A stretch of DNA of 22,162 nucleotides from Byssochlamys sp. IMV 00236 (lineage: Eukaryota > Ascomycota > Eurotiomycetes > Eurotiales > Thermoascaceae). The notes below the pieces were generated by a model. The model was not told where the DNA came from and searched no databases. It worked only from the letters and a program-made list of their open reading frames with translations. This document shows positions 10,562-19,490 of the stretch, one piece after another. Where the stretch lies: NCBI GenBank assembly GCA_001931875.2, contig MSJH02000396.1:1-22162 (forward strand). The letters are read 5' to 3'. The number at the start of each line of letters is the position of its first letter. The stretch's first letter is position 1. Made by a program: the position numbers and the translations under genes.

Positions 10562-10738
10562 ATGCCATTCCCCCAGCTGGCCATTCAAATAAAAGAACGT
10601 AACACGAACGGTTATTTGACTCTTCCCATTCAGCCTCAAAATGAAATGGCTGGCCCTGTTTCAGTCTCTCTTTTTTTTAATAGCATAAACAAAGATGAAT
10701 GGATATGTCTACTGTATAAGTTTATAATTCAGTGTTGA
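10562..10738 (+). CDS. Small ORF of 58 codons, hypothetical
   Basis: An ATG at 10562 opens a 58-residue frame ending at TGA 10736-10738. The product has ordinary composition (begins MPFPQLAIQIKERN, includes NKDEWICLLYKF), with no repeats or low complexity. It starts 27 bp after the IST1 stop and overlaps the likely IST1 3' UTR and poly-A signal. I recognise no family. It may be a relic exon, a small gene, or chance. Confidence 0.2.
   Translation: MPFPQLAIQIKERNTNGYLTLPIQPQNEMAGPVSVSLFFNSINKDEWICLLYKFIIQC
10588..10593 (+). terminator. Poly-A signal of IST1
   Basis: AATAAA lies 53 bp past the IST1 stop codon, the usual distance for this window. Confidence 0.45.
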
Positions 10739-11095
10739 TCCCCATAATTTTTTGATCCAAGATCATTGTTTACAGATGAAGCAACACTGTAAGAATACTA
10801 AAAACACTATATTTTATATCATGATGACCAAAAAGAAGGGGATTTATGGATCAGACATAAATAGTAGTTACATAATAGTGATACAGTAGATACTATGGCT
10901 TGTAATAGTCAGAGTTCAAGACAACGCTATCAATGGGAAATAACGTATTGCTTAGAGTACGTTGGTTCAAAAAGACTGGATGCATTAAAAAGGAAATGAA
11001 GGACTGCTTTTTCACTACCAATCTTTTAAAAGCGCTGGATGGGCTCCTCTCATTTCCCTTTTCTTTCTTTTCTTTTCTTTTTATTGTGTTATTCC
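10739..11095. other. Gene-poor interval before the SAPS gene
   Basis: Apart from the 34-codon ORF at 10895-10999, I see only very short AT-rich frames here. The last 55 bases (about 11041-11095) are a pyrimidine-rich run with repeated TTTCTTTTC ending at the SAPS start codon, the likely core promoter. No TATA box, tRNA or mobile element was recognised. Confidence 0.5.
10895..10999 (+). CDS. 34-codon ORF ending in a second copy of the IST1 MIM1 tail
   Basis: A frame from ATG 10895 to TGA 10999 encodes 34 residues ending YVGSKRLDALKRK-stop. The last nine residues equal the C-terminus of IST1 (10506-10535), a MIT-interacting motif. Over these 30 bases the copies differ at six positions, and every difference is synonymous, including TAA against TGA. 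The frame upstream of the motif does not resemble IST1. It could be a micro-protein, an alternative last exon of IST1 (an in-phase AG precedes 10958, but that intron would be about 627 nt), or a relic of a 3' duplication. The motif copy is seen directly; expression is unknown. Confidence 0.35.
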   Translation: MACNSQSSRQRYQWEITYCLEYVGSKRLDALKRK

Positions 11096-13439
11096 ATGGA
11101 CACGTCAAATAGCCTCGATAATGAAGTGCTAACAACGTCACTTATTCCTGAAGCAAATGATGTCGAAATGAAGGAGACAACTGAAGAAACAGTAGAAGTA
11201 GAGAGAACAGCAGACTATAAAGCAACGTCAATTGCGTTGATTGAAAAATTACTTCAGTTTTCATCGCCTAGACTTGATGCAAAGATTGTAAATGTATTAT
11301 TTCTTGAAGGTATTTATATGAATACAAATCATAATGAAAGCGTCTATAACTGTTTATGATCTTAAAGGCATGATGGATATTTGCATGACACATATTACAA
11401 GGCTTGATTTGACAAAGGAATTGATTGATTTGTCAAAATGTACTCTTGAGGATAAATTGAGACACGCCACCCATGAAAGAGATATAAAGGATATTGAAGC
11501 ATTAAAAAGATCGTATCATGCTATGGAACTATTATCTGGTACAACGGCCAATCATTTATGGGTCCAAAACTCTAAATTTTATACAATTGGTAAAATACTT
11601 GGCTTAGAAGAAGGAACTTTTTATTTATTCTTTCTTATTAGTGAATCATCTCTTTAATGTCTTTTTACCAAACTCAAATGGAAACTTCAATCACTTCTTT
11701 AGGATATTTCAACATTTGGTAAGAAGATACCCTTGTGATATGCTTGAATTTGTTATCTTGCGTGATAATGCTGCTATTCTCTTTCACTATATGCTGCCTT
11801 ATATAACAGAAAGTCCAATCATGGATTCTATTCTTGGTTTGATCTTTGTGAGAGATATTAACCCAGAAACAAGAGGACAAAGAGAAAGATGTCATACTAG
11901 ATTACAAGAACTACAGTTTTTAGAATGGATATTTCAAGCCATGCAAATGACTGGTAAAACTCTAGTTTACTCCATGTTTAAAATACAAACACTACTTTAT
12001 AGAATATCCAAAGTTTGTAGAGGCATCGCAGGAATTCTTTGCACGTATTATCGAAGAGTCATCTCAAGTTGAAAATGGGGATATCCTATTTAAATCTTTA
12101 AATAGAGACATGATCCAAATGCTCGTAAAACGAATTCATAATAGTCCACCCTCCAAGATACGTAAACAGATGATACAGATTGTAAAATTACTAGTAAAAA
12201 GGTAAGGGAAAAGAAGAGTATAAGAAAATCATCTCATGTGTATATAAAAAGTGGAATGCTGAATACCAGAGCATCATCTACGCCTGTTCAGGGACCACTT
12301 TACTTTGTCTCTGTCAAATCACAAGAGTTACTCGCCGAATATTTATCCGAATTTTCTTCTTTGATTGCAAAGGATCGTGGAGAGAACTGCGATACAAAAC
12401 AGTATGTGACACATATTATGGATAATGAGGATATTAACTAGACTGTAGATACCCTTTGACTACCTCTGATATTGATTTATTAGAAATTGTATATCAAATA
12501 TTATATAACATAAACGAAAAACCACAGATGCTGGCGTCTATTCATGTCGATTTTTGGAATATTCTTGTCAACTCGTTCTTTGAGAAATCGTAAGTTGGGG
12601 TTATGATATAGTTACAAGGCTAATAATAACAATTCCTACACAGATCAAGCAATATCTATCATACGCTGTTTTATAGAATTTTCTGTTTAATTTTATCCAT
12701 TAACGATGAACACACGTTGAAGGCTGTTATAGAAAAACCTTGTTTAATAGTAAGGCTTATTGATGAATATCAAGACAAATCAAAGGAGACAGGTAACATA
12801 ATAAACGCGTTATATTATTTATTATTCTAATACTTAAAAGATACGCGAGGTTATATCTTGCTAATGTTAAATCATCTACGGCTCATGGCTGACTCTCAGC
12901 AATCAAAATTTATTACCCGTACAGTAGCATCTCATGCTGGTCTTCGGGAGTTTTTACCTACATTAAGGAATGATACCCTTACTCAGCTTCAACACATTTA
13001 TACTTGGAAACTGGATGCATGTCCTCGACCTCCAGCTCATATCGGTCCAAGCCCTCCTATCCAAGTAACTCATTTTTCTCCTTATGCAGGTACCATACCC
13101 TTGATGTCCAACATGGCTGACTCAGGACAAGATGGAATTGACCTTGGTAGTGATTGTGAGTTTAATTTATCTTTTTTAATTTTTGAGTTACTTACTTTTG
13201 ATCTTAAAGTTGCATACAGTTTAGGATTTAGTGATGCCGTAGAGAGAGAAGAGGGGTTTGAGACTCCTGGTTATCTATCTCGTAGAAACTCAGATCAATC
13301 ATTATCATCTACACAAAGTGAATCTGGACAACCGATAGCAGACATTGTATTTGAGAGTCTGACACCAGAAGAGCCGACACCAACACCTTCTGTTTCTAAA
13401 AAGAAGAAGAAAAAGAAGAGAAGCAAAAAGCATAAATAA
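11096..13439 (+). CDS. SAPS-family regulatory subunit of PP6/Sit4 phosphatase
   Basis: Nine exons, 11096-11309, 11368-11589, 11642-11953, 12003-12201, 12270-12401, 12449-12589, 12644-12792, 12841-13155 and 13210-13439, give 637 aa. SAPS proteins (yeast SAP155/185/190, human PPP6R1-3) bind the Sit4/PP6 catalytic subunit and set its targets in cell-cycle and nutrient signalling. Recognisable helical-repeat blocks are FFRIFQHLVRRYPCDMLEF, ESPIMDSILGLI, LQELQFLEWIF, KAVIEKPCLIVRLIDEY and RGYILLMLNHLRLM. The C-terminus is a Ser-rich acidic tail ending in a Lys-rich run (KKKKKKKRSKKHK). The N-terminal 40 residues are acidic and lack the usual family opening. The start of exon 5 is uncertain: an AG at 12250-12251 would add six residues in frame. 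The last intron is 54 nt with no in-frame stop. Codon use is AT-rich. Confidence 0.85.
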
Positions 13440-13490
13440 AGAAATCTACAGCTGAGATTAAATTGTTTGTGTATGTTTTTTTTTTAACAC

Positions 13491-13496
13491 AATAAA
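13491..13496 (+). terminator. Poly-A signal of the SAPS gene
   Basis: AATAAA sits 52 bp after the SAPS stop and 43 bp before the NOT4 start, so the end of one transcript and the promoter of the next share about 100 bp. Confidence 0.45.
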
Positions 13497-13538
13497 AAAA
13501 TTGTTTTCCTCTCTTTTTTCCCTTTCAACAATTAAACA

Positions 13539-15410
13539 ATGTACAGTTCTGATGAAGAAGAACTCGAGTGTCCTCTCTGTATGGAGGAATTAGATATTGC
13601 CGATAGAAATTTTAGACCTTGCCCATGTGGTTATAAGGTAGACATTTTTTCTCATTAGACAACAACAACAAAAAAAAAAAAAACTAAAGCAGCAAAAAGA
13701 TTTGTAGATTCTGCTGGCACCATATTAGAGAAAATCTTAATGGAAGATGTCCTGCATGGTATGTTTTATTAGAATGTAGCCGAATGATGTCTAATGTTTT
13801 TCCTCTTTCTTTTTTTAAAAAGTCGAAGAGAATATTCAGAACAAATTGCAGAATTTGAGCCCATTAGCGCTGATGAGTAAGCTATTTTTTTGTTTGTTGC
13901 AAATGTTGATACTCACTATTATCTAGAATTCAACGAATTAGAAGAGAAAAGAAAGAAAAGGAACGTCAACAAAAGGATATGGAAGTTGCCAATCGTCGAC
14001 ACTTGGCTAATATGAGGGTTGTCCAAAAGAACCTTGTCTATATTATTGGTCTTCATCCCAAATTAGCCACAGAAGAGATAATAAGATCAAACGACTATTT
14101 TGGACAGTTTGGTAAAATCGCAAAGATTGTAATCAACAAGAGACAGATTGCACCTACCTCACATGCCAATGGAGCAACATCTATGCAGCCAAGTGCTGCA
14201 GTTTATGTTACTTATGTTAGAAAAGAAGATGCAGCCAAAGCTATTCACGCAGTAGATGGCAGTGTTATGGCTGGTAGAATCTTGCGGTAAAATCATTAAA
14301 AGGAAAAGTATTTAACGTACTAATTCTATACATAGAGCATCTTATGGTACAACTAAATATTGTACTTATTATCTACGTAACATGACTTGTCCAAACCCAA
14401 ACTGTTTATACTTGCATGAGCCTGGAGAAGATGCAGATACGATATCAAAAGAAGAATTAGCCACTGGGTAAGTTGCCAAAATAAATAAACGCGTGAGAGA
14501 GAAAATAAACGTGTGTAATAGCAAACATCGAATGAGAGATCAAATGTCATATGATAACAACAATAATGATGACCACGACCATGACGATGAAGATGGGCAC
14601 AGATCATCACAATATAGTTCACCTTCTATCTCTAGCTCTGATTTCCCTCCTGTGTCTTCTACAGTCAAGAGAGCTACTACTTCTACTACTGTTGCCGGTG
14701 ATGAGGAGCGTTCAGCACTCCCCGCTACAGCCTCATGGGGAAAAACAAGCACACCAGGTACACCGACGATTAAGAGCAGTGGCCTACCTGATCGTACTTT
14801 GACTCCTGATGCATTTGGACCACCTTTATCAGTTGCTGTTGCTCAACAGCAACAACAGCAACAAAAGCAGCAAGTATCTCCTACTGTCTTGAAACGTAAA
14901 TTAGAAAAGAAAAAGCGCAAGGAATTGCTTCAAAAGCAACGAAAGGAAGAAGAAGAAAAGGAGCAACAACAACAACAACAGCAACAACAAAGCCAATCAT
15001 CTTCATCATCAGAGGATCAAGAACAACAAGTTCAAGAAGAAGAAGAAGACAAGAGTTATTATCCCTTTGATGGTCTTGTTCAATTTGTTCTTGGACATGC
15101 TTTTGAAGAGGTTTGTTTACCGAGATTGACAAAAGAGGATGAAGAGGAACCTGTTGGAGTATCTGGTCTGCATGAATCTTCATCAGATGATGATAATAGC
15201 AACAACACACCAACCACACCACCTTTAAGCTTAGAACAACTCACCATAAGTGAAGACATGTCACCACTCGAATTCTTCACTCAATCTATTCCTACACCCA
15301 AATACACAGGTACATTCAACCCATTTTCTCATCAAATTCTGAGAAGTAATACGGCTATATTTGACTCGCCTGTGCGCAAACATTCACGATTTGGGTTTGC
15401 TCAATTTTAA
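13539..15410 (+). CDS. NOT4: NOT4, RING E3 ubiquitin ligase of the CCR4-NOT complex
   Basis: Six exons, 13539-13637, 13700-13758, 13823-13876, 13927-14286, 14336-14467 and 14522-15410, give 530 aa. NOT4/CNOT4 works with the CCR4-NOT deadenylase and ubiquitinates nascent-chain and ribosome-associated targets. The N-terminal C4C4 RING is complete: C11, C14, C28, C30, C35, C38, C50 and C53, with the spacing I recall for human CNOT4. A basic coiled linker (about 72-100) leads into an RRM (RNP2-like LVYIIGL at 107-113, degenerate RNP1 AAVYVTY). A CCCH zinc finger follows: C200, C209, C214, H218. The remaining 295 residues are low complexity: an Asp/His run, Ser/Thr/Pro-rich parts, two glutamine runs and a Lys/Glu-rich stretch. 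The RING is split over three small exons. Its stop lies only 65 bp before the next gene. Confidence 0.95.
14844..14990 (+). repeat. CAA/CAG repeats coding for two polyglutamine runs in NOT4
   Basis: The first run (14844-14873) codes seven Gln, one Lys and two Gln. The second (14964-14990) codes nine Gln. Both mix CAA and CAG with CAA in excess, which should limit slippage. They flank a Lys/Glu-rich segment predicted to be helical. Such runs often vary in length between strains. Confidence 0.85.
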
Positions 15411-15465
15411 TTTTTTTGTTTTCTTTTCTATATTTCTTTTTTTTTTTTTTCTTTACACAAAAAAT

Positions 15466-15471
15466 AATAAA
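15466..15471 (+). terminator. Poly-A signal of NOT4, just before the next start codon
   Basis: AATAAA lies 56 bp past the NOT4 stop and 4 bp before the ATG of the TMEM50/Vps68-like gene. If it is used, NOT4 mRNA would be cleaved inside the next gene's first exon. The 65-bp gap is otherwise a T-rich tract. Confidence 0.4.
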
Positions 15472-15475
15472 AACT

Positions 15476-16256
15476 ATGGATAACAACAATAGTGTTTTCA
15501 TTTGTAGTTGTTGTTCTTTTGGTGATAAAGGAAGGCGTATTGCAGTTTATATTGCCAGCTTCTTGGTAAATTTTTTATATGTACATGATATACGCGCGCC
15601 ATATTGACCATTCAGCAGTTTGCACTCGGCTGGTGGATATTTATTGATGGACTAACACTGTTATGGAGCTTGCCTGACAGAAAAGTAGCACCAGGTATAG
15701 AAGACTGGATACCCGGTATAATTGCAACATTAGGAATGATCATGTATTAAATTCGCTCTTGGAAACATGTCACTTTTTGTCTCTAACAACTATTTTTTAT
15801 AGTGTAAATTTGATTGATAAAGAAACACTTCGAGGCGATGGATATGATGAGCATATGGCTTGGAGAGCAAGGTTATTTTTATTTCTGGTACATATAAAAA
15901 GATGAAGAAATAATGTGTATATCTATTCATTATCTTTTTCTTTAAAGGGATTTGCATTGATGGCAGGTGGTATATCTGGTTCAGTGGTAAACAGAGAGGA
16001 GATTTACAAGTGTATACACACATTAATATGTATATTCAAAGGCTGTTCTAGTGACAAAATACATTTACAAGGAAGGCTTAGATATACCCAATATGTATTT
16101 AGGAATAACAGATGTCGTTCAATGTGTATTGATTATGATAAGGTAAAAGTTAAAAAAAAGGGGGATAGACATGTATATTAAACCATTAAAAATAGTACTG
16201 CTGTCTTATGGATTGCTCAAAACACAATGGAAACAGGATACCATGTTATAATGTAA
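15476..16256 (+). CDS. VPS68: TMEM50/Vps68-family four-helix membrane protein
   Basis: Six exons, 15476-15565, 15619-15743, 15803-15887, 15948-15986, 16042-16142 and 16196-16256, give 166 aa, near the usual 158-185 aa. Members sit in endosomal membranes; yeast Vps68 pairs with Vps55 in endosome-to-vacuole sorting. Four hydrophobic segments are visible: RIAVYIASFLFALGWWIFIDG, IPGIIATLGMIIVNLI, RARLFLFLGFALMAGGISGS and YLGITDVVQCVLIMI. Family marks are the Gly-Trp-Trp near the end of helix 1, the Asn after helix 2, and the loop LRGDGY. The N-terminus carries CSCC. Exon 4 is only 39 nt. Exon 2 has two adjacent acceptors (AGCAG, 15614-15618), so an extra Gln may be included. No N-terminal signal peptide is seen. 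The gene runs head-on into tryptophan synthase. Confidence 0.88.
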
Positions 16257-16263
16257 TGTATTG

Positions 16264-16269
16264 TTTATT
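16264..16269 (-). terminator. Poly-A signal of tryptophan synthase
   Basis: TTTATT on the plus strand gives AATAAA on the minus strand, 78 bp beyond the TRP5 stop. Cleavage 10-25 nt further on would fall at or inside the end of the opposing VPS68-like coding region. Confidence 0.4.
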
Positions 16270-16274
16270 ACAAT

Positions 16275-16280
16275 AATAAA
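16275..16280 (+). terminator. Poly-A signal of the VPS68-like gene
   Basis: AATAAA lies 18 bp past the stop codon and 5 bp from the opposing TRP5 signal. The two convergent transcripts should therefore overlap at their 3' ends. Confidence 0.45.
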
Positions 16281-16347
16281 CATAAATATTTATATATAAA
16301 TGTGTGTGAAGCTATGATACAAGAAGAACAGAGATTATATAGTGAAA

Positions 16348-18623
16348 TTAAAAGCGTAGGTCCCAACCGATCTTGGGTCCCAACTTGGGCAACACTTCAA
16401 CGACTGTATGCATATCCTTATCACCTCTACCAGAAAGACAGACAACAATATCCTTATCCTTGGGGAGTTCTTTAGCTAATTCAATAGCAGCATAGATAGC
16501 ATGAGAAGATTCCAAAGCAGGAATGATACCTTCCAATTGAGTCAATTTTCTGAATCCAATCAAGCATTGAGCATCATCAGCTACACGATATTCGGCTCTA
16601 CCACTGTCCTTCAGATAAGCATGTTCAGGACCAACACCAGGATAGTCCAGGCCGGCACTGACAGAGTGTGTTTCAATAATTTGTCCCTTGGTATCTTGTA
16701 AGAGGTAGGTACGAGTGCCATGAAGGACACCAGGTGTACCCTTGGATAATGTAGCAGAGTGCTTTTCAGTGTGAACACCATCACCACCAGCTTCAACACC
16801 AATAATACGAACAGATGTGTCTTCTACAAAAGGATGGAACATACCAATAGCATTAGAACCACCACCGACACAAGCAACAACAGCATCAGGCAATTTGCCT
16901 GCCTTCTCAAGCATTTGTCGCTTTGTTTCTCTGCCGATCACCGATTGGAATTCACGAACGACCATAGGGAAAGGATGAGGACCAATAGCTGAGCCAACAA
17001 GGTAGTGTGTATTAGATACATTAGCCACCCAATCACGCATAGCTTCGTTAATTGCATCCTTTAATGTTCTAGAGCCATCTTTGACGGGAACGACAGTAGC
17101 ACCGAGCATTCTCATACGGAATACATTCAATGCTTGACGACGACAATCTTCTTCACCCATATAGACTACACATTCCAAACCAAACTTGGCACATACGGTG
17201 GCAGTTGCTACACCGTGTTGACCAGCTCCTGTTTCAGCAATGATACGTGTCTTACCCAAACGCTTGGCTAAGAGAATTTGACCAACAGCATTATTGATCT
17301 TGTGAGATCCAGTATGGTTCAAGTCCTCACGCTTTAGCCAGATACGGGCACCACCGACTTCTTCTGTTAAACGGCTAGCGAGCTGAAGTTGAGAAGGACG
17401 AGAGATATAGTCATAGTAGGATTCGAATTCTTGTCTGAACGAAGGATCGTTCATGGCATCGACGAAACAGGACTCGAATTGAGTAAGACAATCAACGAGG
17501 GCCTCAGGAACATAAGCACCACCAAAGTTACCAAAACGAGTGGCTAATTGGTAAAAGTTCTTGATATCATCAGGCGAGAAGGGTCCACGACCAGCAGCAT
17601 CATTAACTTCAATATCTGCTTGATTTGCTTCACTAGCAGCGTAGGTTTCAATAGAGTGTTTGCGTCCACAGACTTCAGCAGCGTACTGTTGAATAACCTC
17701 GGGTACCTTTTGGTTTTTCTCAAGAGCTTCTTTTGTGACAGTGATCAGACGTGAACCGATAACGACACCTTCGGCATGAGTGCCTACTTCAACGAAATGC
17801 TCTCGAGTCGACACACCAAAACCAACGGCTAATGGGACTGAAGTATATTTCTTAATACGAGCAATGATGGCTGGTAATTCGGCATTGATCGAATCTCGGG
17901 ATCCAGTGACACCCATACGAGAGACAACATAGATGAATGAATCTGCAAGCTTGGACAAAAGCTCGATACGTTGCTCGGTAGTGGATGGTGCGATCAATGG
18001 AACATAAGAGAGTCCGTGCTTGTAACAGATGCCACGGAAGTTGTGGGATTCTTCAGGTGGTAAATCAACCAAGATGTATCCGTTCACACCAGCCTCTTTA
18101 CAGTCCTGTACCATCTTTTCTTCACCATAAGCAAGGACAGGATTGTAGTAACCCATAAAGACAATAGGTACCTTTAGACCTTTTGCACGAGCATCACGTA
18201 CCATTTGAAGACACATGGGAATATCTGTACTGTGTTTGAGTGATTGCTAATGTTCATGTGTGTAAGCTTTGAGATTAGAGCATTCAGATTATAAACTTAC
18301 AGTGCTTGCATATTGAATGGTAGGTCCATCGGCAATAGGATCAGTGAAAGGAATACCTATTACACAAGCATTTACTCTTTCATTCTCTCCTTTTCTTTCT
18401 CTCTCTCTCTATCCTTACCTAATTCAATAACATCTGCACCACCTCTTTCCAAAGCCAATAAGTTTTCTACGGTAACTTCAGGTGAAGGATACCCAGCAGT
18501 AATAAAGGTAACAAAAGCAGGGCGATCTATAATGGAATAAGACACAATTCTAACGCAATGCTATCTACTGCTCATACTTTGTTCTTTAGCAGTTTTAAAC
18601 GCGTTACGAAGTCCAGCAGACAT
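16348..18623 (-). CDS. TRP5: Tryptophan synthase, fused alpha-beta
   Basis: Four minus-strand exons, 18623-18578, 18526-18419, 18356-18301 and 18246-16348, give 702 aa (yeast Trp5 is 707). The enzyme makes L-tryptophan from indole-glycerol phosphate and serine. The alpha domain is residues 1 to about 260, with the catalytic pair E50 (ADVIELG) and D61 (DPIADGP), and [10 protein letters not shown] and FMGYYNPVL motifs. The beta domain follows, with [13 protein letters not shown], the pyridoxal-phosphate lysine K386 in HTGSHKINN, and the phosphate loop VGGGSNAIG. The linker between them (roughly 260-300) is short and charged. All three introns lie in the first 70 codons, and intron 2 holds a GA/CT-rich microsatellite (about 18381-18412). 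Codon bias is strong, as in the transporter. A Gcn4-type site and a CCAAT box lie upstream. Confidence 0.97.
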
Positions 18624-18700
18624 AATTCTATTTCTAAAAAGGTATAATCCTAAGCTATCAAAAAACTCAGAATTTATAGAAGATAATCAAGATCGATTTG

Positions 18701-18721
18701 ATTGGCGGAGTGGATGAGTCA
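18701..18721 (-). promoter_or_regulatory. CCAAT box and Gcn4/Cpc1-type site upstream of TRP5
   Basis: ATTGG at 18701-18705 reads CCAAT towards TRP5. TGAGTCA at 18715-18721 is the consensus of the bZIP activator Gcn4/Cpc1, which raises amino-acid synthesis genes on starvation. They lie about 80 and 95 bp before the start codon, a good distance for a tryptophan gene promoter. The bases are seen; use by the regulator is inferred. Confidence 0.55.
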
Positions 18722-18728
18722 GGATTAA

Positions 18729-18788
18729 TAAATTCCTTAAGTCCTGAAGACCGAAAGATATATTACTAAATTCCTGTAGACCGATAGA
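18729..18788. repeat. Two-copy degenerate direct repeat upstream of TRP5
   Basis: TAAATTCCT occurs at 18729 and 18767. CCTGAAGACCGAAAGA at 18743 recurs at 18773 as CCTGTAGACCGATAGA with two mismatches, a 30-bp period. It lies within 170 bp of the TRP5 start. It could be a pair of regulator sites or a small tandem duplication. Confidence 0.5.
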
Positions 18789-19490
18789 ACAGCCAAAGAC
18801 GGAACTTAATCCCCGTATAAGATAATACTATCTATTGTCTATATGATTATCAAGATAAGCTTGTGAAATTCGTCTTGTATGTATGTTTATTAGCTTTAGA
18901 GATCATCAGCCTTATGTAAGTTAAGCTGCGGGTGAATCTGATTGGATGACCGATATTCATCGGCATAAATGCGCTATTGTGTTATGATGGGACAAAAAAA
19001 TGTGTTCACTTCAAAAAAAAAAAAGTTACCGTCAATCCCACATACCACATACTATTTGAAAGCAAAGATGCAGGTACATGTTTACTACTAATAGTTGTGG
19101 CGCTTTGGAAGAACATTTTGGCTGACGTCATGAATCAAAATAATAATAATACAAAGGAATACGATTCAAACAGTTATCTCGCTTTGAGACAGAGTATCTA
19201 CACAATCCACTCAGATCACTATAGAGTACATGGTTCCACAACAATTAAACTATTCTATTGGTAGATCAAAGTTGACAGCATGATACAAAGCAGCCTTCAG
19301 TGACTTTATAATCGTACCATGAATCCTCTCATCAAGTCTGTTGATACATGGGCGGTACAGGCTAGTCTTCAGAATACGAAAGAAATTAGTTCAAGATACT
19401 TAACAATGGAAATCCGTGTATGTAAAATAATAAAATGTATGTTTTACTATAATAGCAATTATTTATTATTACAGCTGTCAGTATAGCAAA
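18789..19490. other. Interval between TRP5 and the stomatin-like gene
   Basis: No convincing gene was found. A frame on the plus strand (about 18977-19264) has an ATG start but a biased, Asn- and Lys-rich composition with no recognisable family. A perfect palindrome TGACGTCA (CRE/ATF-type) is at 19123-19130, far from either gene start. The right end must hold the 3' UTR of the minus-strand stomatin-like gene; TTTATT near 19462 may be its poly-A signal. No tRNA or mobile element was recognised. Confidence 0.4.

Noticed and set aside
18977..19264. A 95-codon frame between TRP5 and the stomatin-like gene
   Set aside because: Asn- and Lys-rich with no domain or recognisable homologue; an internal GTACAT..TAATAG pair would be a 21-nt intron, too short for splicing.
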